From assembly GCF_040126175.1 (NCBI RefSeq), contig NZ_CP155828.1, positions 620,001 through 684,000 on the forward strand: a stretch of 64,000 bases of DNA. Direction: 5' to 3'. This DNA is from Candidatus Phytoplasma solani. Lineage in GTDB: Bacteria > Bacillota_I > Bacilli_A > Acholeplasmatales > Acholeplasmataceae. This document shows positions 19,255-28,399 of the stretch, in pieces. Under the pieces are notes generated by a model. It searched no databases and had not been told where the DNA came from. It saw only the letters and a list, made by a program, of their open reading frames with translations. Positions within the stretch are counted from its first letter, which is position 1; every line of letters begins with the position of its first letter. The translations under genes were made by a program, and so were the position numbers.

Positions 19255-19410
19255 ATGTTCAAAGATATAAGTATAAGTACAATTATTAAATTTATTTTGA
19301 AAATATTTTTTTTGATTATTTTCTTTATAATTGTGTTCAGTTATAAAGTAGCTTTTAAAAGACTGCAAAATGGTTTTTTTAGTAATCATTATAAACAAAT
19401 GAAATCTTAA
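19255..19410 (+). CDS. Small membrane protein
   Basis: 51 residues: MFKDISISTIIKFILKIF then a strongly hydrophobic stretch, a basic patch (KVAFKRLQN) and NHYKQMKS. One membrane segment is likely. A GGTGA lies 8 bases upstream of the ATG. It sits between two related membrane ORFs, in the same direction. Not recognised. Confidence 0.4.
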   Translation: MFKDISISTIIKFILKIFFLIIFFIIVFSYKVAFKRLQNGFFSNHYKQMKS

Positions 19411-19432
19411 TTAGGAAAGTAAAAAAACAATT

Positions 19433-19615
19433 ATGGATAATTTGAATACTTGGCAATATTTTTTATTACAACATGAAAGTGTTGTTGATAAAATAGTCTA
19501 TTTGATTATTTGGACTGTTGTAATAGGCTATATCCCTTTTATCTTGTGTATTGTAGATGATTTTTTCAAAATTATTTCCTTTATTAAATCTTTATTTACT
19601 GCAAAAAAAAATTAA
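19433..19615 (+). CDS. Small membrane protein
   Basis: 60 residues. A polar start (MDNLNTWQYFLLQHESVVDK) precedes a long hydrophobic core (about 22-55) and a KKN end. AGGAAAG lies 12 bases upstream. A strong hairpin follows directly. It is the last of a run of short membrane ORFs behind a secreted-protein gene, echoing the secreted-plus-membrane gene pair at 38982-41060. Confidence 0.5.
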   Translation: MDNLNTWQYFLLQHESVVDKIVYLIIWTVVIGYIPFILCIVDDFFKIISFIKSLFTAKKN

Positions 19616-19624
19616 TACAAAAAA

Positions 19625-19661
19625 AGCTAAATTGTTTATTTTAATAAACAATTTAGCTTTG
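19625..19661 (+). terminator. Strong hairpin after the small membrane ORFs
   Basis: AGCTAAATTGTTTATT (about 19625-19640) and AATAAACAATTTAGCT (about 19644-19659) pair over 16 bases. Only a weak T run follows, so it could serve either strand. Confidence 0.75.
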
Positions 19662-20121
19662 ATATTTTTAATATTTTTTTGTTTTTGGGTGGTTGTCCTT
19701 TTTGGTCCAGTGATCTAGTAATAAAAGATATTAATATATATATGATTAAAACGGATATGCGTTGGCATTTTTCTTTTTTAATTATAAACTAAAATAATGT
19801 CTTGGTAATTGCTTTTTTTGACTTATAAAATAATCATTTTAACTTATGTAATGGATTTGTTGTTAAAAAAATGGATAATAAGGTTAAGAATAATTAAAAA
19901 TTTATAAGTCTAAGAAGTGTTAGTTGATTTAAATATGTAAACATTTTATTGCATTTCGATGGTGGTTATTAAGAATAATTTTCATTCATAACAGAAAGTC
20001 CTAGATCGATTATAATTAGCAAAAATATATAAAAAACCCCAATAAAACAAATTAAATCATTATCAAATTAAAATCAAAAATAAAAACAGAATATCAAAAA
20101 AACTATATGGCAATTCTTTAA
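19662..20121. other. Intergenic spacer, nothing recognised
   Basis: 460 bases between the hairpin and the HIT gene. I see no reading frame of note, no repeat and no clear promoter. Confidence 0.5.
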
Positions 20122-20535
20122 CTATAAATTAATTAAAATTGCTTGTTGAATTTTTTCATAATCAGAATTTTTTAAACTATCAGTGTGATTTTTAAAAACA
20201 ATATCAATTTCTTTTTGGCAAAAACGTGGAAGTAGATGAACATGATAATGAAAAACAGTTTGTCCAGCTATTTTACCGTTATTATTCAATAAATTAATTC
20301 CTTGAAGTTTAAAAGTTTGGATTAAAGCCTTACTAATTTTATGCACTATTTTAAATAAATGAATGAATACTTTTTCAGGAACTTCTTCAATTTTGTGATA
20401 TTCGCATTTTGTAACAACTAAAGTATGTCCTTGGGTGGCTTGTGTGATATCTAAAAAAGCAATCACAAGATCATCTTCATACAAAAGATAACTAGGAAGT
20501 TCTTTTTTGATGATTTTAGTAAAAATGGTTGACAC
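20122..20535 (-). CDS. HIT-family nucleotide hydrolase
   Basis: 137 residues. The histidine triad HYHVHLLPR (near residue 100) and the N-terminal CxxC-less start STIFTKIIKKELPSYLLYEDD are typical of bacterial HIT/HinT proteins, which hydrolyse AMP-linked substrates. GHTLVVTK near residue 37 is also conserved. The start follows AAGGAG. Single gene, cytoplasmic. Confidence 0.92.
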   Translation of the reverse strand: MSTIFTKIIKKELPSYLLYEDDLVIAFLDITQATQGHTLVVTKCEYHKIEEVPEKVFIHLFKIVHKISKALIQTFKLQGINLLNNNGKIAGQTVFHYHVHLLPRFCQKEIDIVFKNHTDSLKNSDYEKIQQAILINL

Positions 20536-20647
20536 AATAATTCTCCTTATTTCTCCTCTTTAGCAATATTTGTTAAAATCTTTTAACACTTATCCCTAAA
20601 GTAATTTATTTTTTGCAAAAAAATATCCATTAAGAAACACTTAATTT

Positions 20648-21601
20648 TTATTTTGATAAATATTTTTTAAATTTATGAGTAATGTTTTTAAAGTTGCATT
20701 TAGCAATATCTGTTAAAATTTTATTTCCATATTTTTTAACAATTTCAGCAATTTGTTGATCAACAGTACTACCCGATCCTAAGCGCAACTTGCAAGATAA
20801 TTGATGACTTAATTGATCAATTTCTTGCAAAAAAACATATCTAGCAATAATAGATGCAATGGCAACACTTAAATAATTTATGTCTGCTTTAGTTTTAAAT
20901 TGTATTTTTTTATAAATCAATTGTTCATCTTTTAAATAATTAAAATAACATTTTTGAGAACAAAATTGATCTAAGACAACTGGAACAAATTTATCAACTT
21001 TTCCAATGGTTTGCATAATGGCTTTATTATGCATTAAAGCTTTGATTTGGTTTAAGTTGTTTTCTTTGATTAATGTATTATATTCACTTGGTTTTATTAT
21101 TATTATGGATTTAATGACGTTGTCTATAATAGAAGGTATTATTTGTCTAATTTTTGCATCTGACATTTGTTTTGATTCTAAGATGGGACTCATTTTTTTG
21201 AAAAAATCCACCTTTTCAAGTGAAAGATAGATAGAACAAACGACAACTGGCCCAAAAACATCTCCAGTGCCCACTTCATCACAACCTACAGATTCTAAAT
21301 AATAAGAGTCTAGATTTTCCCTTTCTTTATTTAAGGAATTTTTAAACGCGTTGGTTAGAGTTTGATCAAACGGCGTTAGATGTTCTATTTGCAATAATTT
21401 TTGTAAAAATATCATTTTATGAAAAGCATTAGGTCCTTGGACAAGTAAAGTGCCGTTTTGATAAACAGTTATCGTGTTAGGGCTGTCATGGACAAAAAAA
21501 TCAATAGTTTTGTTGATACTTTTTTTTTGTAATTGTTTTTCATAATATTTTTTGATTTTAAAAAACTGAATTGAGTTTAATTTTAAAGTATAATTTGACA
21601 T
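20648..21601 (-). CDS. rnhC: Ribonuclease HIII
   Basis: Cleaves the RNA strand of RNA-DNA hybrids. The catalytic SVGCDEVGTGDVFGPVVV (about residues 103-120) supplies Asp and Glu. KTKADINYLSVAIASIIAR is near 230. The N-terminal about 85 residues form the extra substrate-binding domain that marks HIII rather than HII. 317 residues is typical. It is 37 bases after yhaM on the same strand, so probably co-transcribed. Confidence 0.93.
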   Translation of the reverse strand: MSNYTLKLNSIQFFKIKKYYEKQLQKKSINKTIDFFVHDSPNTITVYQNGTLLVQGPNAFHKMIFLQKLLQIEHLTPFDQTLTNAFKNSLNKERENLDSYYLESVGCDEVGTGDVFGPVVVCSIYLSLEKVDFFKKMSPILESKQMSDAKIRQIIPSIIDNVIKSIIIIKPSEYNTLIKENNLNQIKALMHNKAIMQTIGKVDKFVPVVLDQFCSQKCYFNYLKDEQLIYKKIQFKTKADINYLSVAIASIIARYVFLQEIDQLSHQLSCKLRLGSGSTVDQQIAEIVKKYGNKILTDIAKCNFKNITHKFKKYLSK

Positions 21602-21638
21602 TTATTTTTCTTATCCTTTGATGTTTTGAGTAAATTTT

Positions 21639-22595
21639 TTAATAAAAATCATCATTGTTTTTATCGAAAAAAGGTTTATAAAAACTGTTTTTTTCTAAAA
21701 CAGGAATTGGTTCTGTAAAAGTTTGAATATCAGTTTTTTGTAATGTTTCCTCTAAAACAGTTAATTTAGCGTCGATATTATCGAGATGCCAAATTAAAAG
21801 AGCTTCTGCTATTTGAGGTTTTTTGGCTGCTCCATATTCTAAAAGTCCGTGATTAGCGATAAGGATATGTTTTAAAAGCAAAATTTCTTCTGTTTTTTGG
21901 TAACCCAACAAATTAGCTTCTCTTTCTAGATCACAAGTAATCATCACTAAATGTCCCAATAACTTCCCTTCTTTTGTGTAATTTTTTTTGTCTACATCAA
22001 TTTCTTTAATTTTGGCCATATCATGTAAAATAATCCCTGAATATAACAAATCATGATTTAAAAAAGGATAAATTTTTAAAATAATTTCTGCTATTTTTAA
22101 CATGTTTAAAGTATGATATCCTAAGCCACCATAATAATTATGATGCATTTTTAAGGCTGCTTTAGCGATTAAAAATTGTGTTTTATTACTAAAATATAAA
22201 TTAGTTGTCACTTCTTTTAAAATCTTGTTTTTTATTTTAGCAAGATATTTTTCTAAATTTGTTGCAATAATTGCAAACGACACAGGAGCGCATTGAAAAA
22301 AAGATATAAAAACATCATATAAAGTTTGAGGATCTAGTATTTTTTGCGCCAAAGTAAAATTTTGATTCATAAAAATTAATTCTTCTTTGTCTAAAAGACA
22401 AATAGTTTGAAAACAATATATTTTTCCTTGCAAAGGGTTAAGAGTTTCTTTTGCTAATTTAATGTTAATATCTATTTTGTTAGTTAATTGTAAAGTTATA
22501 TTATGAAAATGATTACCTTGGTTAATACTTGTTACTTTGCCTATAAAATGATTGATTTTATCTTTTTGTTTTGCAATAATATTATTGTTGTTCAT
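21639..22595 (-). CDS. yhaM: 3'-5' exoribonuclease YhaM-type
   Basis: 318 residues: an N-terminal OB-fold-like nucleic-acid-binding part (about 10-90) and an HD-type hydrolase part. The latter has HHNYYGGLGYHTLNM near residue 150 and LHDMAKIKE near 190, where His and Asp bind metal. The arrangement is that of YhaM/CBF1 exonucleases, which trim RNA and single-stranded DNA. Together with rnhC downstream it makes a small nucleic-acid-processing operon. Confidence 0.88.
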   Translation of the reverse strand: MNNNNIIAKQKDKINHFIGKVTSINQGNHFHNITLQLTNKIDINIKLAKETLNPLQGKIYCFQTICLLDKEELIFMNQNFTLAQKILDPQTLYDVFISFFQCAPVSFAIIATNLEKYLAKIKNKILKEVTTNLYFSNKTQFLIAKAALKMHHNYYGGLGYHTLNMLKIAEIILKIYPFLNHDLLYSGIILHDMAKIKEIDVDKKNYTKEGKLLGHLVMITCDLEREANLLGYQKTEEILLLKHILIANHGLLEYGAAKKPQIAEALLIWHLDNIDAKLTVLEETLQKTDIQTFTEPIPVLEKNSFYKPFFDKNNDDFY

Positions 22596-22743
22596 ATTTT
22601 CTTCTCTTTTTTCTTTTTTTCAATAATGAAGTTAAAATGAATATTTAGTTTTTGTTTAGTAATAAAAATTTAATGTTATATTTCGCAATAAAAAATAAAA
22701 TAATTAATGTTCCAAATGAAATATTTTAAAAGTTTTTTTAAAG

Positions 22744-23955
22744 TTAATACTTTTGATTTAAAACAAATTCCATTAATACTTCTTTTTGGTTAGGTATTTT
22801 TTGATTTAAAACTGCTTGAAGTAATTTTTTTTTGATTTCTTTAATTGGGGGATGTAAGGGATTGATTATTTTTGGTAATATTTCTTTCCAACAAATTTTT
22901 AAGTCCTTAATGTCTTTTAAAGGCAAGTTCTTATATGTTTTTTGTATATTGTTTAAATTTTGAGAAAAGAGATGTTTTGATTTTTGATGAGATAAAAGAT
23001 AATTAATTTTATAAGATAATAGACAATTTTGAAGCCCATATTTAAATAAATTAAATTTCAAGTCTTCAAAGATATTATTACTTAAAATTATTAAGGTTTG
23101 GTATTTGTTTTTGTTTTTTGCATTAATAGGCCAAAATAAAAAAATATTTTTATCAAAAGCAAGTGAGATACTCCAAAAAATATTTTCTTCTAAATATCTT
23201 TCTATTTTTAGTGTTTTGATTGTAATAATATCTAAAGAAGCAAAAAAAATAATTGATCTTGTGATAGCTTTTAAATATAAATGTGTTTTAGTGTTAATTA
23301 TTGTTTTGAAACTATTTTGCCAATTAGGATAAGTTATGATTTTTTGTAAATATTCATAAATTCTTTGATAAGAAATTTTGGTTAATAAATGTGATTGTGT
23401 TTTCAAAGCTTTTTTAGTTTGATGTTCTATTTTAATGTTTAATTTAGCTTGAAAATAAAAGGCTCTCATAATTCTTAAAGCATCTTTGTAAAAACTTATG
23501 AAAGGATTTGAGATGGTACGCAAAATTTTTTGTTCTAAATCTAATTTTCCTGTTGTAAAATCAAAAATTTGCCCTTTTTCATCCATTAACAAAGCATTAA
23601 TGGTAAAATCTCTTCTAATGATGTCTTTTTGCGCTTCTTGAATGAAAAAAATTTCACTAGGATGACGATTATTAAAATAAACTCCTTCTTCTCTGTAGGT
23701 AGTAATTTCAAAATTTTCTTCTTCGAAAATAATTTTAACACTTCCATAATGAGCATAATTTTTGCTTTGAAAAATAACATTAATATCTTGTGATAAAGCA
23801 TTAGTGGTGATATCAATATCTTGATCGATTTTAATATTCAATAAATAATCTCTAACAGCTCCACCAACAATAAAAGCCTCAAATCCTTGTTTTTTCAATA
23901 TTTTGATAATTTTTTGAGCTTTTTTAATTTTTTTAAGAGATTCTAAATTTTTCAT
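22744..23955 (-). CDS. cca: CCA-adding tRNA nucleotidyltransferase
   Basis: Adds or repairs the 3' CCA of tRNAs. The class II nucleotidyltransferase signature is near the N-terminus: FIVGGAVRDYLL (about 29-40) and DQDIDITTNA with the metal-binding Asp pair. RRDFTINALL (about 115) follows, then RIMRAFYFQAKL. 403 residues is normal. C-terminal third is poorly conserved, as usual in the family. Poly(A) polymerase is an alternative, since the families are close. Confidence 0.88.
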   Translation of the reverse strand: MKNLESLKKIKKAQKIIKILKKQGFEAFIVGGAVRDYLLNIKIDQDIDITTNALSQDINVIFQSKNYAHYGSVKIIFEEENFEITTYREEGVYFNNRHPSEIFFIQEAQKDIIRRDFTINALLMDEKGQIFDFTTGKLDLEQKILRTISNPFISFYKDALRIMRAFYFQAKLNIKIEHQTKKALKTQSHLLTKISYQRIYEYLQKIITYPNWQNSFKTIINTKTHLYLKAITRSIIFFASLDIITIKTLKIERYLEENIFWSISLAFDKNIFLFWPINAKNKNKYQTLIILSNNIFEDLKFNLFKYGLQNCLLSYKINYLLSHQKSKHLFSQNLNNIQKTYKNLPLKDIKDLKICWKEILPKIINPLHPPIKEIKKKLLQAVLNQKIPNQKEVLMEFVLNQKY

Positions 23956-24049
23956 ATTTTTTTATTACTTTTATTTTAAAGTTTTAAAATTAGTTTATCA
24001 AACAACTTTAAAAAAATAACCTTTTTTATCTTTTTTATATAATTAATAA

Positions 24050-24071
24050 AAGACCATCGATTGATGGTCTT
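24050..24071 (-). terminator. Terminator after tadA
   Basis: AGACCATC (24051-24058) and GATGGTCT (24063-24070) with a 4-base loop. On the minus strand the stem is followed by TTTTATTAATT. It lies between the end of tadA and the start of cca. Confidence 0.7.
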
Positions 24072-24107
24072 CACAATAACAGTAATTAATTTTTTTATCT
24101 TTTTAGA

Positions 24108-24572
24108 TCAATCTTTTTTTCTTAATCGTTGAAAAAAGTTTTTCAAAAGTTCTGAACTTTCTTTAGCTAAAAAACCTGATTTAGCAATAATTTTATGGGA
24201 TAATGGAATATTAAAAGAAGATGTAATACTATCAATACAACCAGTTTTATAATCGTTTGCTCCATAATATAAATGTTTAACCCCAGCCTGTATTAAAGCA
24301 CCTGCACACATTAAACAAGGTTCTAAAGTAACATAGACAGAAATATCATTTAAATGGCGATTCTTTAATTTTTTATTAGTTTTTATAAGAGCTAAAAATT
24401 CAGCGTGACCAAAAAAAATATTTTTTTGTTTGCGATTGTTGTAAGCGCGAGCAATAATTTGATTTTCTAATACAACTACTGCTCCAACGGGTACTTCTTT
24501 TTTAGAATATGCCTTACAAGCTTCTTTGAATGCTTCTTTCATAAAAAAAATATCTTTGTCGTTTTGCATCAT
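24108..24572 (-). CDS. tadA: tRNA-specific adenosine deaminase
   Basis: Converts the wobble A34 of tRNA-Arg(ACG) to inosine. The zinc and catalytic motifs are clear: GHAEFLAL (His and Glu, about residue 58) and EPCLMCAGAL (two Cys, about 90). 154 residues is typical. It is 32 bases after tdk in the same direction. A related reading as a cytidine deaminase is less likely given the motif spacing. Confidence 0.92.
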   Translation of the reverse strand: MMQNDKDIFFMKEAFKEACKAYSKKEVPVGAVVVLENQIIARAYNNRKQKNIFFGHAEFLALIKTNKKLKNRHLNDISVYVTLEPCLMCAGALIQAGVKHLYYGANDYKTGCIDSITSSFNIPLSHKIIAKSGFLAKESSELLKNFFQRLRKKD

Positions 24573-24604
24573 AAATCATTAAACTAAATCCATTTTTTTA
24601 TTTT

Positions 24605-25204
24605 TTATAAATTAATAATATTTTTATCAACATCTAATAAAATATGATGTTGACGGCAACGAGGTTCATGATGTTCACTAGCGCCTATTAAAATCGTAGG
24701 ATCGCTACTTTTAGCTGGTGTTCCATTGATTAATCTTTGAGTTTTAGTAGCTATTTCTCCACTAACAGCACAAATAGCTGTTACTTTAGTAACAATTTCT
24801 GCTAACGCCAACAAATAAGGGATAGGGCCAAAAGGCTTTCTTTTGAAATCAAGATCTAAACCCGCTAAAATAACTTGAATGTTGCGATTAGCTAAATAAT
24901 CAACAATATCAACAATATCATTATTTAAAAATTGAACTTCATCGATAATAATTAAATCGGTTTTTGGTGTAATAAAAACAAGAATATCGTGACTGTGATC
25001 AATTAAAATAGCAGGAATAGTATTTTGATTATGAGAAACAATTTTTCCTTCCGAAGAATAACGATTATCGATGCGAGGTTTAAAGGATAAAATATTTTTT
25101 TTCAATTTTTGAGCTTCTTGACTTCGCTTTATCAATGTTTCTGTTTTTCCCGCAAACATAGGTCCACAAATAACCTCAATAAAACCTTGTTCTTTTTTCA
25201 ACAT
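24605..25204 (-). CDS. tdk: Thymidine kinase
   Basis: Phosphorylates thymidine to dTMP, a salvage route parallel to thyA. The P-loop GPMFAGKTE is at about residues 14-22, DEVQFL near 88, and a zinc-binding region (CAVSGEIATKTQR, EPRCRQHH) in the C-terminal part. One Cys of the usual CxxC pair appears replaced (CAVSG). 199 residues is typical of type II thymidine kinase. Confidence 0.94.
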   Translation of the reverse strand: MLKKEQGFIEVICGPMFAGKTETLIKRSQEAQKLKKNILSFKPRIDNRYSSEGKIVSHNQNTIPAILIDHSHDILVFITPKTDLIIIDEVQFLNNDIVDIVDYLANRNIQVILAGLDLDFKRKPFGPIPYLLALAEIVTKVTAICAVSGEIATKTQRLINGTPAKSSDPTILIGASEHHEPRCRQHHILLDVDKNIINL

Positions 25205-25264
25205 TACTTAAAAAAACCCTTCTATCAACCTTATTTTATTAGTTTTTTAACAATTTAATTAAAT

Positions 25265-25498
25265 TTATTTTTCAGTTATTTTGGTTATTTTTTTATTTTT
25301 AATGTTGTAACGTTTATTGAATTTATCAATTGGACCTGCGGCAACAATAAAAGTCTGTGCTCCGGTGTAAAAAGGATGACAATTAGAACAAGTTTCTATT
25401 TTGATATTAGCAACTGTTGTCCCAATTTGATGTTTTTTTGCGCAAGTTGTACAAGAAATGTCAACTGTTTGAAATTGAGGATGTATTTTATTTTTCAT
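25265..25498 (-). CDS. rpmE: 50S ribosomal protein L31
   Basis: 77 residues, cytoplasmic large-subunit protein. It is the zinc-binding type: CTTCAKKH near residue 15 and CSNCHPFYTG near 36. The start MKNKIHPQFQTVDI is characteristic. It sits between rpmB and tdk on the same strand. Confidence 0.94.
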   Translation of the reverse strand: MKNKIHPQFQTVDISCTTCAKKHQIGTTVANIKIETCSNCHPFYTGAQTFIVAAGPIDKFNKRYNIKNKKITKITEK

Positions 25499-25578
25499 AT
25501 ATTTAGAAAGACTCCTGGATAATTATTTGAAAAAATAAGTTAATTTTTATAAAAAGATAATAAAGTTATTTGAAACTT

Positions 25579-25767
25579 CTAAGCTCTTTGTAATTTAAGT
25601 TTTTTTAAAGCTCTGGCAGCAATTTTTATTTTTTGCACTTTTCCTTTTTCATCAATAATTTTAATATTTTGTAAATTACTTTTCCAAATTCTTCTTGTGG
25701 CGTTCATAGCATGACTACGACGATTACCAAAAAGAGTAGTTTTACCAGTAACATAACATTTACTCAT
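25579..25767 (-). CDS. rpmB: 50S ribosomal protein L28
   Basis: 62 residues. KCYVTGKTTLFGNRRSHAMN at the N-terminus is the L28 signature. The start follows AAAGGAG 6 bases upstream. It is the first gene of the rpmB-rpmE-tdk-tadA run, with an AT-rich upstream region containing TATAAT on the minus strand near 25820. Confidence 0.94.
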   Translation of the reverse strand: MSKCYVTGKTTLFGNRRSHAMNATRRIWKSNLQNIKIIDEKGKVQKIKIAARALKKLKLQRA

Positions 25768-26053
25768 ACATTTATCTCCTTTGTTTATATTTACATATTT
25801 ATTTTATATATATTTTATTATATCATAATAACTAAAGAGGAGAAATTATTTTTTTCTTATTATTTGCAAAGATCAATTTTTTTTTACAACAATATTGCTA
25901 AAAAAGTTAATATAAAAATTATTTATATAATGCAAAGTTGCTCAAAAATATAATAAAAATTATTTATTTTATGTGGATTTTTTTATTTTTTTAACATCAA
26001 TTATGTATGAGGCGCAATACTCATCATATCCAAACACTAGCACTTTTTATTCT

Positions 26054-26364
26054 GGTAAGCTCCACGAAAAGTGAACTGATAAAAAACAACACTTTTTGAG
26101 ACAAAAAAGACATGACTCAAAAAAAATGTTTACTATTACTTTTATTATACACTACTAAAATCGCATTTCAACATAAAAAAATAAAATTTTTTTGTTGTTC
26201 TTTAGTTGGTACAAAAAAACATAAAAAATTAATATTTATGTTTTTTAACATAATTGCGTAAAAAAATAATTTTAATTTTATTTTCTAGGGGGATTTTTTA
26301 CTTTTTTTACCTAACTAGTTACTGTATAGACTGCCCCAAAAAAAGTGAACTGGTTTAAAGCAAC
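26054..26364 (+). repeat. PMU-A left boundary: IS ends and shared tail
   Basis: Contains GGTAAGCTCCACGAAAAGTG (26055), the reverse of the repeat at 6313-6384. A segment at about 26225-26310 (CATAATTGCGTAAAAAAATA, TTCTAGGGGGATTTT) is the reverse complement of the tra5 tail at 16150-16220. The end TAGACTGCCCCAAAAAAAGT follows at 26327; variants recur at 14880 and 47079. No gene lies between rpmB and dnaB (25768-26442). Confidence 0.7.
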
Positions 26365-26367
26365 AAA

Positions 26368-26425
26368 ATACCCAAATTATTTATTAATTAAAAATAAATA
26401 GTTTGGGTATTTTTTGTACCCAAAT
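26368..26425 (+). promoter_or_regulatory. PMU leader with three-arm hairpin before dnaB
   Basis: Arm 1 (26368-26379, ATACCCAAATTA) pairs with arm 2 (26399-26410, TAGTTTGGGTAT), followed by T residues, as in a terminator. Arm 2 also pairs with arm 3 (26417-26424, TACCCAAA) across a 7-base loop. A ribosome site (AAGGAG) follows. Compared with 14924-14979, the central T-A pair is C-G here in all three arms. Confidence 0.55.
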
Positions 26426-26442
26426 GCAAAAAAGGAGAAAAG

Positions 26443-27750
26443 ATGTTAGAAGCTGAACGTGCATTGTTAGGTAGTTTGTTTTTAAATCCAGAAAAGATGG
26501 ATGCTGTGAGAATTTTAATTGAAACTCGCAATTTCACCACATCACAACATCGCTATATATTTGAGGCAATGAAGCACCTACGAAAACTAAATCGCGAGAT
26601 TGATTACGTTTCTGTTAGTTCTACTTTAGAAACTAATAATAATTTAAACAAAATAGGAGGAATTGACTATTTGATTGAATTAACCGAAGAAACCCCACCA
26701 ACTCAATATTTAGACACTTATATTGATTTAATCAAAGAAAACACCCTTAAAACTGATTTATTAGATTTAATCAAACATTTACCTATTGAATTATCAAAAA
26801 CTAAAAATATACATAATTATTTACAAACAGTCAAAAATCAAGTTGAAGGATTTATCCAAAATACTAAATCACCTTTTATTTCTACAAAAACATTAATCCC
26901 TTCTCTTCGCCAAAACATTATTACTGATAACGAAGATAACCAGTTTATAGGAATTAAAACAGGTTTTGACAATCTCGATGAATTAGTTTCTGGGTTTAAA
27001 AATAAACAATTAATTATTTTAGGCGCAAGAACTGGAATGGGTAAAACCGCTTTTATGCTAAATTTAATCACAAACATTACAAAAAATTTTCATCAAAAAC
27101 AAGAATTAGAATCAAAACCAAAAAAACAAAATGCAGTAATTTTTAGTTTAGAAATGACATCAGAAGAATTAGGAATTCGTTTAATTTCATCAGTATCACA
27201 AGTACCCTTAACAAAACTGCAACACAAAACCTTAAATAAAGAAGATAGATTTGCATTAGCCAAAGCTGAATTTGAATTAACTAAATTAAATATTTTAATT
27301 GATGATGATAGAAATAATAAAATTGAAGATATTAAAAACAAATGTCGCCAAATGAAATATACAAAAGGACTTGATGTTGTTTTTATTGATTATTTACACT
27401 TATTAAAAGAAGAACAAAATTACAATACCTATCAAGCAACAGCAGTAATTTCGCGTGAACTCAAAAAACTAGCAAGTGAACTTAATATTCCAATCATAGC
27501 TTTAAGTCAAATGAATCGCGCGACAAACATAAGAGAAGTCAAATCACCACAATTATCGGATTTAAGAGATTCAGGCACTATCGAACAAGATGCTGATGTT
27601 GTAATGTTTTTACACCGCGAAAGTTATTATCAAAAACCAGACAATAACCCATTCACTAATTTAATCATTGCCAAAAACCGCAGTGGACAACTAGGTGAAT
27701 GTAATTTTAATTTTTACAAACAAATCCAAAAATTTGAAGTTTTAAATTAA
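26443..27750 (+). CDS. dnaB: PMU replicative helicase DnaB
   Basis: 435 residues. The N-terminal domain starts EAERALLGSLFLNPE and includes GGIDYLIEL. A linker follows, then the RecA-like domain with Walker A GARTGMGKTA (194-203), FSLEMTSEELGIR, VVFIDYLHLL, ALSQMNRA and DLRDSGTIEQDADVVMFLHR. This is close to canonical DnaB. It starts PMU-A, immediately behind the hairpin leader. Codons are A/C-rich, unlike the chromosomal dnaB at 6439. It would open DNA for replication of the element. Confidence 0.93.
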   Translation: MLEAERALLGSLFLNPEKMDAVRILIETRNFTTSQHRYIFEAMKHLRKLNREIDYVSVSSTLETNNNLNKIGGIDYLIELTEETPPTQYLDTYIDLIKENTLKTDLLDLIKHLPIELSKTKNIHNYLQTVKNQVEGFIQNTKSPFISTKTLIPSLRQNIITDNEDNQFIGIKTGFDNLDELVSGFKNKQLIILGARTGMGKTAFMLNLITNITKNFHQKQELESKPKKQNAVIFSLEMTSEELGIRLISSVSQVPLTKLQHKTLNKEDRFALAKAEFELTKLNILIDDDRNNKIEDIKNKCRQMKYTKGLDVVFIDYLHLLKEEQNYNTYQATAVISRELKKLASELNIPIIALSQMNRATNIREVKSPQLSDLRDSGTIEQDADVVMFLHRESYYQKPDNNPFTNLIIAKNRSGQLGECNFNFYKQIQKFEVLN

Positions 27751-27766
27751 AAAAGGAAATAATAAA

Positions 27767-28399
27767 ATGAATCAATTAACTAATTTACATTTCAAAAATA
27801 TTAATGTTTTTAATAATCAAAATTCATGTGTTAACATAACCAAACAAATATGTCAACCATCTTTTTTTACTAAGCCTTTTAATGAATATATGTTAGAATC
27901 TCACAATAATCTAAATAAATATCTAGATAAAAACCAATACAACTCCCAAAGCCAAAAGACAATCCGCGGTAAAATCAATGAATACTTAATTTTGCTTTAT
28001 CTAAACAACAAGGGAATCATCAATTTATACCCCCAGGCTTACTTGTTTTTCATCCCCGACATCAAATTCGATTTGGTTTTATTCACTAAAACCAAACGGA
28101 TTATCGCTTTTAATTTCAAAACATGCCTGAGAGACCGATACAAACAAACAATTGTCGAAGCCCAACAATTAAAAAAACTCGACACCCGTTTTGAATTCTA
28201 TTTATTAACTAACAATACCATTGAATCCCAAAGATTAAACAACAAAATTGCAAATGGCAAAGTTCAAGGAATAAATCAAGTCATTAATCTATTTTCTAAC
28301 AATGCAAATCAATTCTTACAAAACTTACTTACCAACCAATTCATCTCTTTTTCACCAATTAATTTAATTAAAAAAATGGTGCACTCAAATGACAAATAA
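27767..28399 (+). CDS. PMU protein, possible PD-(D/E)XK-like nuclease
   Basis: 210 residues, not a family I can name. Residues about 65-130 hold IRGKINEYLILLYLNNKG, then YPQAYLFFIPDIKFDLVLF, then RIIAFNFKTCLRDRY. A helix with Glu, a strand with Asp (FDLVLF) and a strand ending N-x-K (AFNFKT) have the order of the PD-(D/E)XK nuclease core, with Asn in place of the usual Glu or Asp. This is inference from pattern only. It overlaps tmk by 11 bases. A near-identical central region occurs in the intron-split gene at 56790-59921. Confidence 0.6.
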   Translation: MNQLTNLHFKNINVFNNQNSCVNITKQICQPSFFTKPFNEYMLESHNNLNKYLDKNQYNSQSQKTIRGKINEYLILLYLNNKGIINLYPQAYLFFIPDIKFDLVLFTKTKRIIAFNFKTCLRDRYKQTIVEAQQLKKLDTRFEFYLLTNNTIESQRLNNKIANGKVQGINQVINLFSNNANQFLQNLLTNQFISFSPINLIKKMVHSNDK

